Assembly: GCA_012512605.1 (NCBI GenBank) | Contig: JAAZDX010000137.1 | Location: forward strand, 1 to 15,240 | Length of the DNA stretch: 15,240 bases | Direction: 5' to 3' | DNA from: Bacillota bacterium | GTDB taxonomy: Bacteria > Bacillota > UBA4882 > UBA10575 | Shown: positions 6,701 to 14,313 of the stretch, piece after piece | Position numbering within the stretch: position 1 is the first letter of the stretch | How the letters are laid out: the number at the start of each line of letters is the position of its first letter | The notes under the pieces: model-generated | What the model saw: the letters and a program-made list of their open reading frames with translations, nothing else | Told to the model about the DNA's origin: nothing | Databases searched by the model: none | Program-made: the position numbers and the translations under genes

Positions 6701-6717
6701 TTAGTGGAGGGATTTTC

Positions 6718-9171
6718 ATGACGACAAAATACGACCGCTATCAGCCCCGTAAGATTGAACCGTTTTGGCGGCAAAAATGGGAAGAATCAGGACTTTACCG
6801 TTCGATAATCAAGAAGGACAAACCAAAATACTATGCCTTAACCATGCTTCCTTACCCCAGCGGCGACCTGCATATCGGCCACTGGTATGCCATGGTCCCT
6901 TCTGATGCCCAGGCCCGTTTTATGCGGATGCAAGGCTACAATGTCCTGTTTCCGATCGGCTTTGACGCTTTCGGCCTCCCGGCTGAAAATGCCGCAATCA
7001 AACGGAATGTGCACCCGCAAAAATGGACCATGGACAATATTGAACGGATGCGGGATCAACTAAAGTCGATGGGGGCCATCTTTGACTGGGAACGAGAAGT
7101 GATCACCTGTTTACCCGGTTTCTATAAATGGAGCCAATGGCTTTTCTTGAAATTCTACGAGCGGGGTCTGGCCTACAAAAAACGGTCGCCGGTTGATTTT
7201 TGTCCAACCTGTAATACAACCTTGGCCCGAGAACAAGTTTGGGGCGAAGACAGCCATTGTGAACGGAGCGAAACGCCCGTGGTGAAAAAAGAACTGGACC
7301 AGTGGTTCCTGAAGATTACCGACTATGCCGATGAATTACTGGACTTTTCCCAGATCGACTGGCCCGAACGGGTTGTCTCAATGCAGAAAAACTGGATTGG
7401 CAAAAGTGAAGGGGCCGAAGTTACTTTCCAACTACCGAACCAAGAAAAACTGACCGTTTTTACCACCCGTCCGGATACGCTGTGGGGAGTAACCTTTATG
7501 GTGCTGGCCCCGGAACACCCCTTAGTAGATAAGATCACCACGGAGGAGTATAAAGAGCAAGTAAAGGCCTATCAGTACGCAGCCAGCCGCCAAAGTGAGA
7601 TTGAGCGCTTGGCGGTTGATAAGGAAAAAACCGGCGTTTTCACCGGAAGTTATGCAGTTAACCCGGTAAACAGCGAAAAAATCCCGGTTTGGGTTGGCGA
7701 TTACGTCATGATGGGCTACGGGACAGGAGCGATCATGGCGGTTCCCGCCCACGACGAGCGGGACTATGCCTTTGCCCGCAAGCATAACTTGCCAATTCGG
7801 GTTGTGATCTCGCCCGACGAGGGTTTACCCGAACCCCTAACTGAGCCGTACACCGAAGTTGAGAACGGAAAGATGGTCAACTCCGGCCCCTTCACCGGGG
7901 TACCCGCTGTTGAAGGAAAAGATCAGGTTACCGCCTGGCTTGAGGAAAAAGGGTTGGGTCGCAGAGCCGTCAATTACCGGCTACGGGATTGGTTAATCAG
8001 CCGTCAACGGTACTGGGGGACTCCCATCCCCATCGTTTACTGCGAAAAATGTGGCACCGTCCCGGTTCCGGAGAAAGACCTCCCGGTCCTCTTGCCCGAA
8101 GATGCGGAGTTCTTACCAACGGGGGAATCACCCCTGAAACACCACGCAGCTTTTCTGCATTCCAACTGTCCCCGCTGTGGTGGTCCCGCACAAAGGGAAA
8201 CGGACACAATGGATACCTTTATCTGTTCCTCCTGGTACCAATATGCTTATCTCAGTCCCTATTATGAAGGCGCTGGTCCTTTTGACCAGGAGGAAGCGGC
8301 CTATTGGCTTCCGGTTGACCTTTATACCGGCGGGGTGGAACATGCTTGTATGCATCTGATTTACACCCGTTTCTTCACCAAAGCCATGCGCGACCTTGGA
8401 CTAGTAAACTTTGACGAACCGATGCTGACCTTGAGAAACCAAGGAATCATCCTTGGTGAAGACAGTGAAAAGATGAGTAAATCCCGGGGGAATGTGGTTG
8501 CCCCCGATGATCTGGTCAGCGCCTATGGTACGGATACCGTCCGCGTTTATCTAATGTTCGGCTGGCGCTGGGAAACCGGCGGCCCTTGGGACAGTAGGGG
8601 AATTGAAGGAAGCTACCGCTTCTTAAATCGGGTCTGGGAACTCTTGTTATTCCCGGTAGAAGGAGAGGTTAAGCCAACCGCTGAAGCGACGGAGGCACTA
8701 AAACGGAAACTTCACCAGACGATTAAACGGGCAACTTTGGATCTGAAGGAGTTTGCCTTTAACACCTATATTGCCGCCCTGATGGAGTTTTCCAATCTCC
8801 TTTCAAAGGTCAAACCAGCCTTGTGGGGAACCGAAAGTTGGCAAGAAGCGGCAAAAACCTTTACCTTGCTCATAGCCCCCGCCGCACCCCACCTGGCGGA
8901 AGAGCTCTGGTCCCATTTGGGTGAGGACTATTCGGTCCACGATCAGCCCTGGCCCCAGTGGGATGAAGAATTGGTTGTTGAACAACAAGTGGAAATTGTC
9001 GTCCAGATCAACGGAAAGATTAAAGAGCGTTTGGTCATCGCCGTCGACGCGCCGGAAGCAGAGGTGAAAGAACAGGCTTTAGCCCTTCCGGGAATCCAGG
9101 CGGCGCTGGATGGCAAAGCACCGCGAAAGACCATTTACGTCCCTGGTCGTCTCATTAATATCGTCGTTTGA
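6718..9171 (+). CDS. leuS: Leucyl-tRNA synthetase
   Basis: LeuRS charges tRNA-Leu in the cytoplasm and edits mischarged tRNA. The 817-residue bacterial-type protein has the class I signatures HIGH (52-55, within YPSGDLHIGH) and KMSKS (585-589), and the CP1 editing domain with TTRPDTLWG (249-257) and AVPAHDERD (about 341-349). Zinc-type cysteine pairs occur near CPTCNTT and in CEKCGT/CPRCGG. The C-terminal part has the anticodon-binding helical domain and the EIVVQINGKIKERL segment. The start is ATG 6718 with GGAGG about eight bases upstream; in-frame codons further upstream lie inside the T-box terminator. Regulation is by the T-box leader. A 14-bp hairpin follows the gene. Confidence 0.98.
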   Translation: MTTKYDRYQPRKIEPFWRQKWEESGLYRSIIKKDKPKYYALTMLPYPSGDLHIGHWYAMVPSDAQARFMRMQGYNVLFPIGFDAFGLPAENAAIKRNVHPQKWTMDNIERMRDQLKSMGAIFDWEREVITCLPGFYKWSQWLFLKFYERGLAYKKRSPVDFCPTCNTTLAREQVWGEDSHCERSETPVVKKELDQWFLKITDYADELLDFSQIDWPERVVSMQKNWIGKSEGAEVTFQLPNQEKLTVFTTRPDTLWGVTFMVLAPEHPLVDKITTEEYKEQVKAYQYAASRQSEIERLAVDKEKTGVFTGSYAVNPVNSEKIPVWVGDYVMMGYGTGAIMAVPAHDERDYAFARKHNLPIRVVISPDEGLPEPLTEPYTEVENGKMVNSGPFTGVPAVEGKDQVTAWLEEKGLGRRAVNYRLRDWLISRQRYWGTPIPIVYCEKCGTVPVPEKDLPVLLPEDAEFLPTGESPLKHHAAFLHSNCPRCGGPAQRETDTMDTFICSSWYQYAYLSPYYEGAGPFDQEEAAYWLPVDLYTGGVEHACMHLIYTRFFTKAMRDLGLVNFDEPMLTLRNQGIILGEDSEKMSKSRGNVVAPDDLVSAYGTDTVRVYLMFGWRWETGGPWDSRGIEGSYRFLNRVWELLLFPVEGEVKPTAEATEALKRKLHQTIKRATLDLKEFAFNTYIAALMEFSNLLSKVKPALWGTESWQEAAKTFTLLIAPAAPHLAEELWSHLGEDYSVHDQPWPQWDEELVVEQQVEIVVQINGKIKERLVIAVDAPEAEVKEQALALPGIQAALDGKAPRKTIYVPGRLINIVV

Positions 9172-9174
9172 ACC

Positions 9175-9206
9175 AAAGAGCATAGGCGATCACGCCTATG
9201 CTCTTT
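9175..9206 (+). terminator. 14-bp perfect hairpin after leuS, probable terminator
   Basis: AAAGAGCATAGGCG (9175-9188) pairs without mismatch with CGCCTATGCTCTTT (9193-9206) around ATCA, four bases after the leuS stop. The stem's own TTT is followed by CCAAAC, so the T tract is short. Its stability and placement favour termination, and the symmetrical AAA/TTT ends could work on both strands. Confidence 0.65.
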
Positions 9207-9229
9207 CCAAACTCCCTTGTTTTTTCTTC

Positions 9230-9259
9230 GTATAAAGGCCGATCTTAACGGGGAATTTA
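9230..9259 (+). promoter_or_regulatory. Forespore-type (sigma-F/sigma-G) promoter for spoIVB
   Basis: GTATA (9230-9234) and, after 15 bases, GGGGAATTTA (9250-9259) fit the sigma-F pattern GYATA, 15-16 bases, GGnnAnAHTR with one mismatch. Read with an 18-base spacer, GTATA and GAATTTA (9253-9259) approach the sigma-G pattern less well. In B. subtilis spoIVB is a forespore gene under sigma-F and sigma-G, so gene and promoter class agree. No good sigma-A promoter lies in this gap. The match was made by eye. Confidence 0.6.
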
Positions 9260-9302
9260 TCAGTAAATACACCTTATAGCTGCGGTTTTATTGGAGGAAG
9301 AT

Positions 9303-10652
9303 ATGATGCCACCCCGTTACAGAAGAGCTTTTGCCATTGGTTTTGCGCTACTCTTTGTAATCTCTTTCCTGCTTATTCTGCCCCAAGCGATCAAGGTCCA
9401 ACTTTTCCCCAGTAAGCTAAGGATTGTCCCCGGACAGAACTTCCAGTTTTCCTTAAAAAAACCCTTCAGTATCTATTTGGAAGCCAATCGTCTTGACGGT
9501 ATTGTCGGCGCTAATGGCTGCACGGAACTGAATAAAGGACAAGGCGGAAGTTGTTCACAGGTGATGGTCCGTTCGGAACGCGAAGGGACCGGCACCTTGG
9601 AGATTCGCTTTTTCGGAATTCCGGTCCGCCGGGTGAATCTGATTGTCGAAAAAATGCCGGAAGTGATCCCAGGGGGCCATGCTATCGGTGTTTTAGTAGC
9701 CAAAGAAGGCGTAATCATCACCGGACATCTTCCGGTCCGCGATGACAAAGGAAAAGAGTTCTATCCAGCCGAAGCGGCCGGGGTGAAGGTGGGGGATCTA
9801 CTGGTCGCCATTAATGGACAGGTTATCCACCGCATCCATGAAGTGGACCACCTCATTCAGCAGGAGGCGGCGAAAGGTCTGCCGTTAAGATTGACGATCC
9901 TCCGCGCCGGAGAGACGCTCCAACGCCCGATTCAACCGGTCAAACGGACCAACCTGCAGGACGGAACGACCCGTTATTACCTGGGCCTCTATGTTGAAGA
10001 CCCGGCGGCCGGGGTTGGGACTTTAACCTACTACAACCCGAAAACTAACTATTATGGCGCTTTGGGCCATAAAATCGTCGGGATCAGCAATCGGGAGCTA
10101 CCCTTAGCCCATGGGAAGATCGTCGCCGCCCGCATCACCGGGATTAACCAAGGTAATCGCGGCGAACCTGGGGAGAAGATTGGTGTTTTCTCGGGAAATA
10201 GCGACATTATTGGGGATATTATTGGAAATACCCCAATTGGCATTTTCGGTTCCCTCCGGCACGGATTGGTTAACCCCTGGTATCCCCAGCCGGTCCCTGT
10301 TTCCACAATATCCCAGGTGCAGCCTGGTCCGGCGGAAATGCTGACCGTTGTTACGGGGAGCGAGATTCGCCGCTTTGCCATTGAAATCCAAAAGGTCTAT
10401 CACCAAACAAGCCTTCGGGATAAAGGCATGGTCATCAAGGTGACTGATCCGGAATTGCTGGGTCGAACCGGCGGGATTATTCAGGGGATGAGCGGTAGTC
10501 CAATCATCCAAAACGGTAAATTGGTCGGCGCGATCACCCATGTTTTTGTCAACGATCCGACCCGCGGATATGCGGTTTTTGCCGAATGGATGCTACAAAT
10601 GGAAGAAAGCCTCGCGGAGAAAAACACCCCCATTCGAGATTTGGCTTCTTGA
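9303..10652 (+). CDS. spoIVB: SpoIVB sporulation serine peptidase (family S55)
   Basis: SpoIVB is made in the forespore, crosses into the space between the two spore membranes and triggers sigma-K activation in the mother cell by cutting SpoIVFA; it is also needed for cortex formation. The 449-residue protein has an N-terminal membrane anchor (about 9-30, FAIGFALLFVISFLLIL), a PDZ domain (about 127-207) and a C-terminal S55 domain. His256 (GALGHKI) and Ser397 (GMSGSP) are the expected catalytic residues. Cys73 and Cys84 could form a disulfide outside the membrane. ATG 9303 (or ATG 9306) is the start because GGAGG (9293-9297) is itself the ribosome binding site; a TTG at 9291 lies upstream of it. 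spo0A follows after 77 bases with no terminator. Confidence 0.96.
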   Translation: MMPPRYRRAFAIGFALLFVISFLLILPQAIKVQLFPSKLRIVPGQNFQFSLKKPFSIYLEANRLDGIVGANGCTELNKGQGGSCSQVMVRSEREGTGTLEIRFFGIPVRRVNLIVEKMPEVIPGGHAIGVLVAKEGVIITGHLPVRDDKGKEFYPAEAAGVKVGDLLVAINGQVIHRIHEVDHLIQQEAAKGLPLRLTILRAGETLQRPIQPVKRTNLQDGTTRYYLGLYVEDPAAGVGTLTYYNPKTNYYGALGHKIVGISNRELPLAHGKIVAARITGINQGNRGEPGEKIGVFSGNSDIIGDIIGNTPIGIFGSLRHGLVNPWYPQPVPVSTISQVQPGPAEMLTVVTGSEIRRFAIEIQKVYHQTSLRDKGMVIKVTDPELLGRTGGIIQGMSGSPIIQNGKLVGAITHVFVNDPTRGYAVFAEWMLQMEESLAEKNTPIRDLAS

Positions 10653-10666
10653 AAAAAAATGTTTAT

Positions 10667-10695
10667 GGAGGAATTACTCTTTATTTAACGAATTT
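10667..10695 (+). promoter_or_regulatory. Consensus sigma-H promoter for spo0A
   Basis: GGAGGAATT (10667-10675), an 11-base spacer, and AACGAATTT (10687-10695) match the B. subtilis sigma-H consensus RnAGGAwWW-N11/12-RnnGAATWW at every defined position. B. subtilis spo0A has a sigma-H promoter (Ps), so this fits known biology. The GGAGG here is therefore promoter, not a ribosome binding site. Transcription would start near 10700, which excludes spo0A start codons upstream of that point for this transcript. Confidence 0.8.
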
Positions 10696-10729
10696 TATGG
10701 TAAAAGAGTTACGAACGGAGGCGGACTTA

Positions 10730-11512
10730 TTGAGTTCATCAGGGAAGATAAAAATCGGCATTGCCGAAGATAATCTGGAATTTTGTCAAGTTTTGCGTGA
10801 TTATCTTGAGTCCTATCCGGATCTCGCCGTAACTGCCGTTGCCAATGATGGATTAGAAGCCTTAGAAATCTTAAGAACCAGCCCATTGGATCTTTTACTT
10901 CTAGATATGATTATGCCGAAATTAGATGGGATTGCAGTACTTGAACGGATCAAAAGGATGGATAATAAACCGAAAATTATTATTCTTTCTGCATTTGGCC
11001 ATGAAGATATAACCCGTAAAGCAGTGGAGTTGGGCGCCGACTACTTCATTGTTAAACCATTCGACCTACAGATTCTCGTCCAGCGGATCCGGGAGGTCTG
11101 TGGTTCTCAGCCCCAGTCGGATTATAACTATGTTTCACCCTTGGCGCGGCAGGAAGCCCAGACGGAGCGCGAAGTCACCGACATTCTACAAAAACTAAAG
11201 ATTCCACCCCACTTTAAAGGCTATACTTATTTACGGAAAGCAATCTTGCTTTGTGTGAAAGAACCAGCTTTGATTAACGAAGTGACGAAAAAACTATACC
11301 CGCGGATTGCCGAAGAGTACAATTCCACCCCAAACCGGGTAGAACGCTCGATGCGTTTTGCCATCGAAACGGCCTGGAGTAAAGGGGAGATCGATTATCT
11401 CCATGAACTCATGGGGCATATTGTCGACGAAAAAAAAGGTAAACCGACTAATGTCAGTTTTATCGCCAAAATTTCCGACAAGATTCGTCTAAACCACAAA
11501 TTGCGAGGCTAA
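10730..11512 (+). CDS. spo0A: Spo0A, sporulation master response regulator
   Basis: Spo0A is the phosphorelay-controlled transcription factor that starts sporulation. At 260 residues it is close to the B. subtilis protein (267). The receiver domain (about 6-130) has the acidic pair Glu13-Asp14, phosphoacceptor Asp59 (LLLLDMIMPKLDG), Ser87 where B. subtilis has Thr84 (ILSAFGHED), and Lys109 (VKPFD). The C-terminal DNA-binding domain carries the near-invariant recognition region STPNRVERSMRFAIETAW and ends with KPTNVSFIAKISDKIRL. The start is TTG 10730: GGAGG (10717-10721) is eight bases upstream, the protein then begins SSSGKIKIGIAEDN like its relatives, and the longer open frame would cross the sigma-H promoter. 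steA-like follows after 7 bases, so the downstream genes are probably co-transcribed. Confidence 0.97.
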   Translation: MSSSGKIKIGIAEDNLEFCQVLRDYLESYPDLAVTAVANDGLEALEILRTSPLDLLLLDMIMPKLDGIAVLERIKRMDNKPKIIILSAFGHEDITRKAVELGADYFIVKPFDLQILVQRIREVCGSQPQSDYNYVSPLARQEAQTEREVTDILQKLKIPPHFKGYTYLRKAILLCVKEPALINEVTKKLYPRIAEEYNSTPNRVERSMRFAIETAWSKGEIDYLHELMGHIVDEKKGKPTNVSFIAKISDKIRLNHKLRG

Positions 11513-11519
11513 AGGTAAA

Positions 11520-12641
11520 TTGGAGATTCGGGGAACAGCACGAAAAAACAGTCGAACTAAAGACTTGGTAAAGAAGATTAAACCGGGTGAGATTGCCATC
11601 ATCAATCATCCCGATCTGGACCAAGTTGCGGCCGAATCTCTGATCAAAGCCCAAGTCCGACTGGTTATAAACGCCAGTCCTTCAATAACGGGAAGGTATC
11701 CCAACTTGGGACCGACATTGCTGTGTAAAGCAGGGATTCCCATCCTAGACGCGGTGGGCCTTGAATTTTTTAACGCCCTCCCGGAAACCGCCGAAGTTGA
11801 AATCAAAGATGGTCGGGTTTACCGGCAGACACAACTGTTGGGTGAGGGGTTTATCCTTACCCCGGAACGGATCGAAGCCGCAACCGAAGAGGCAAAAAAA
11901 AATCTGAACCATGAATTAGATAAGTTTATCCAAAACACGTTAGAATACGCTTTAGTGGAAAAGGATCTGGTCCTCGGAGGACTAAACCTACCCTCGCTCC
12001 GCACCAATTTACATAGAAAACAGGTTTTGGTGGTGGTTCGCGGCCAAAACTACCGGGAAGATTTAAAGATTATTTTATCCTATATCCGTGAGGAAAAACC
12101 GGTTTTAATCGGGGTTGACGGCGGCGCTGACGCTTTAATCGAGTTTGGCCTTAAGCCCCACCTGATTATCGGCGATATGGATTGTGTTTCGGACCAAGCT
12201 TTATACTCTGGGGCTGAGCTTGTGGTTCACGCTTATCCGGATGGCAAGGCCCCAGGATTAAAGCGCCTCCGCCAACTGGACTTGGAGGCGGTGACTTTCC
12301 CGGCACCAGGCACCAGTGAGGATCTGGCGCTGATCTTGGCTTATGAAAAGGGGGCCGATCTAATTGTGGCGGTGGGAACCCATTCCAACATGATTGACTT
12401 TCTGGAAAAGGGCCGCCCCGGAATGGCCAGCACATTTCTGGTCAGACTAAAGGTAGGTTCAATTTTAGTCGACGCCAGAGGCGTCAGTAAATTATACCAT
12501 AGTAGAAAAAGTGGCGGGCAGATCTTCGTGATCTGCTTAGCTGCTTTTATCCCCCTTGTTCTGGTTTTATCCTTAAATAAGTTTTTCTGGGATTGGCTCC
12601 GTCTCCTTTGGCTTAAACTACGTTTTCTACTGAAGCTATAG
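11520..12641 (+). CDS. steA: SteA-like cytokinetic ring protein (thiamin pyrophosphokinase-like fold)
   Basis: SteA, described in Corynebacterium, works with SteB at the division septum and affects peptidoglycan cleavage during cell separation. This 373-residue protein has an N-terminal alpha/beta region (AIINHPDLDQVAAESL, VINASPSITGRYPNLGP), a middle domain resembling thiamin pyrophosphokinase (GVDGGADALIEFGLKPHL, then GDMDCVSD at 218-225 in the place of the TPK GDFDS motif), and one membrane helix near the C-terminus (about 335-352) with a basic tail, so the body should face the cytoplasm. TTG 11520 is the only sensible start; GAGG (11505-11508) and AAAGGT lie upstream. Thiamin kinase activity is unlikely given the membrane anchor and partner gene, but is not excluded. 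The next gene begins 11 bases later. Confidence 0.85.
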   Translation: MEIRGTARKNSRTKDLVKKIKPGEIAIINHPDLDQVAAESLIKAQVRLVINASPSITGRYPNLGPTLLCKAGIPILDAVGLEFFNALPETAEVEIKDGRVYRQTQLLGEGFILTPERIEAATEEAKKNLNHELDKFIQNTLEYALVEKDLVLGGLNLPSLRTNLHRKQVLVVVRGQNYREDLKIILSYIREEKPVLIGVDGGADALIEFGLKPHLIIGDMDCVSDQALYSGAELVVHAYPDGKAPGLKRLRQLDLEAVTFPAPGTSEDLALILAYEKGADLIVAVGTHSNMIDFLEKGRPGMASTFLVRLKVGSILVDARGVSKLYHSRKSGGQIFVICLAAFIPLVLVLSLNKFFWDWLRLLWLKLRFLLKL

Positions 12642-12652
12642 GAGCGATTCGT

Positions 12653-13561
12653 ATGCCACTGGACTTTCGGTATTATATTTCCTCCTTAGCTGCGATCTTT
12701 CTCGCCCTTGGCATCGGAATCGTCATTGGCGGCGCTTTAATGAACAACGACGAAATGGGAAGAAGGCAGGAGCAACTGATCATCAATCTAGAACGGGAAT
12801 ATGACCAGTTGAGGGCGGAAAAAAGGGCCCTACAGACCGGATTGGCCGACCGCGAAGTCGAACTGGAAGTTCTACGGCAGTTTAACCGGGAAGTCCTGCC
12901 CCTAATGGTCAAGGGGCTCCTTACTGACCGCTGTATTGGGATTATAAAAACTAATCATTCCGTCCCGGCCACACTAAAGAAGGATCTTATTAACGTATTG
13001 AAGCTAGCGGGAGCTCAGATCGGCAGTAATATTGATTTTAGCCTTTGGCCACCTACATCCACTGCGTATCGGGCCTTGGCGGCGCATTTGGATTTTGGCG
13101 AAGATAAACACTGGTTTAACCAAGTCTTGACTGCCTTCACCGCAGAAGTAATTTCGGGCCAGGAAAGCTTCACCCTGGCTACGCTACAAGCGAACAATTT
13201 AATCCAGGTTAACCAGCTGACAGCTGGACCCCTTGATACCCTTATTCTGCTCGGTGGAAGCTACGAGGACAAAGCCGATCTGGTCGAACAACTCGATCTC
13301 ATCCTTGCTAAAGAAGCAAAAGGACGGGGAGTAACAGTTGTTGGTGTTGAACCTTTAACCGCGAAGGGATCATATATTTCCAGATATAAAAATGCGGGGC
13401 TCGCGACGATTGATAATATTGATACGCTTCCGGGTCAAGTGGCTTTAGTTCTCGCCCTTGCGTCCGATGAAGGCGGAAACTATGGCGTAAAAGGGACCGC
13501 CCGGAGCTTACTTCCGAAAACGGCCCTTGCTGGTTTAGCATATGGCCGAGAAGCAAGGTGA
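12653..13561 (+). CDS. SteB / MctB-family membrane protein (copper transporter family by name)
   Basis: The 302-residue protein has one N-terminal membrane helix (about 8-29, YISSLAAIFLALGIGIVIGG) and then a coiled coil (about 35-78, rich in Glu, Arg, Leu), followed by a soluble alpha/beta domain that should lie outside the membrane. This layout matches the family named after mycobacterial MctB (copper) and corynebacterial SteB (division). There is no Met- or Cys-rich copper site, and it sits next to a SteA-like gene, so a division or septum role is preferred over copper transport. ATG 12653 has TAGGAG upstream, overlapping the steA-like stop codon. Its TGA stop overlaps a possible GTG start of the next gene. 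Confidence 0.82.
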   Translation: MPLDFRYYISSLAAIFLALGIGIVIGGALMNNDEMGRRQEQLIINLEREYDQLRAEKRALQTGLADREVELEVLRQFNREVLPLMVKGLLTDRCIGIIKTNHSVPATLKKDLINVLKLAGAQIGSNIDFSLWPPTSTAYRALAAHLDFGEDKHWFNQVLTAFTAEVISGQESFTLATLQANNLIQVNQLTAGPLDTLILLGGSYEDKADLVEQLDLILAKEAKGRGVTVVGVEPLTAKGSYISRYKNAGLATIDNIDTLPGQVALVLALASDEGGNYGVKGTARSLLPKTALAGLAYGREAR

Positions 13562-13566
13562 AACCC

Positions 13567-14247
13567 GTGGCTGAACTTACGGCCTCCGTGCTGATCCCCG
13601 CCTTCAATGAGGAAGCGAAGATTGCCGAGACGGTACGGGCTGTCCAAAAGATCCCGGGCGTGAAGCAGATTATCGTGGTTGATGATGGCTCAACGGACCA
13701 TACGGGTCAGGAAGCGGAAAATGCCGGGGCCACCGTAATCCGGACCGAGATAAACCGGGGGAAAGGTGGCGCATTAAACCTTGGCCTGGCGTCAGCCCAC
13801 GGCGAGTATCTGTTGTTGTTGGACGCCGACTTGGGTGCGACCGCCCTGGAAGGAAAGAAACTCTTAGCGACGGTGGCGAAAGGAAAAGCCGATTTGGCGA
13901 TCGGTCGTTTCCCCGACGGGCAAAGGAAGAGTGGTTTCGGTTTTGTTCTCTATTTTGCCAGAAAAGTCATCCGTAGGTTTACCGGTCTAACGCTGTCGGC
14001 ACCGCTCTCCGGGCAAAGGGCTTTGAACCAAAAAGCCCTCCAAGCTTTGGGCGGAGAATTCGCAGAAGGTTTTGGCGTGGAAGTGGCGATGATCATCGAT
14101 CTGGCCCGGCAGGGTCTGGTGATCAAGGAAGTGGCGGTGGCGATGACGCACCGGAAGACCAAGCGGAACCTCGCCGGTTTCTTCCACCGGGGGCGACAGT
14201 TCCTCCACATCTGCAAGGCGGTAGGGCAACGGCTTCTCTCGTCGTAA
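13567..14247 (+). CDS. Family 2 glycosyltransferase (DPM/DPG-like)
   Basis: This 226-residue GT-A enzyme has SVLIPAFNEE (7-16), VVDDGSTD (37-44) for nucleotide binding, and the metal-binding DAD (86-88, LLLLDADLG), followed by GRGGALN-type (NRGKGGALNLGL) and SGQRALNQ segments seen in dolichol-phosphate-mannose-synthase-like and glucosyl-3-phosphoglycerate-synthase-like enzymes. It has no membrane helix, so it should act on the inner face of the membrane or in the cytoplasm; its sugar and acceptor cannot be told. The start is taken as GTG 13567, six bases after AAGGTG (13555-13560). A GTG at 13558 overlapping the upstream stop is the alternative. Its place between steAB-like genes and an MraY-superfamily gene suggests an envelope polymer. 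Confidence 0.88.
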   Translation: MAELTASVLIPAFNEEAKIAETVRAVQKIPGVKQIIVVDDGSTDHTGQEAENAGATVIRTEINRGKGGALNLGLASAHGEYLLLLDADLGATALEGKKLLATVAKGKADLAIGRFPDGQRKSGFGFVLYFARKVIRRFTGLTLSAPLSGQRALNQKALQALGGEFAEGFGVEVAMIIDLARQGLVIKEVAVAMTHRKTKRNLAGFFHRGRQFLHICKAVGQRLLSS

Positions 14248-14252
14248 TTTCC

Positions 14253-14274
14253 AAAAGGGCCTTCGGTCCGTTTT
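14253..14274 (+). terminator. Weak terminator-like hairpin after the GT2 gene
   Basis: GGGCC (14257-14261) pairs with GGTCC (14265-14269, one G-T pair) around TTC, and after a one-base bulge AAAA (14253-14256) pairs with TTTT (14271-14274). The T tract is inside the stem and is followed by AACA. It could attenuate readthrough into the next gene. This is the largest gap in the spo0A-led string (66 bases). Confidence 0.35.
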
Positions 14275-14313
14275 AACAGCTTCATATTTTTAAATACAGC
14301 TTAGGTGAAGACC

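Noticed and set aside
7989..8359. Overlapping + strand frames inside leuS
   Set aside because: They are out-of-frame readings of the leuS catalytic region without their own start signals.
9643..9651. TTGTCGAAA, a perfect 0A-box-like sequence
   Set aside because: It lies inside the spoIVB coding sequence over 1 kb from the spo0A start, and a 7-base core is expected by chance at this scale. It was not called as a Spo0A site.
10586..10729. N-terminal extension of Spo0A in the longer open frame
   Set aside because: It overlaps the end of spoIVB and the sigma-H promoter, matches nothing in Spo0A proteins, and a good ribosome binding site marks TTG 10730.
12653..13561. Copper transporter function suggested by the family name
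   Set aside because: No Met/Cys copper-binding pattern is visible, there is a single membrane helix only, and the neighbour is a division protein; a SteB-like role fits better.
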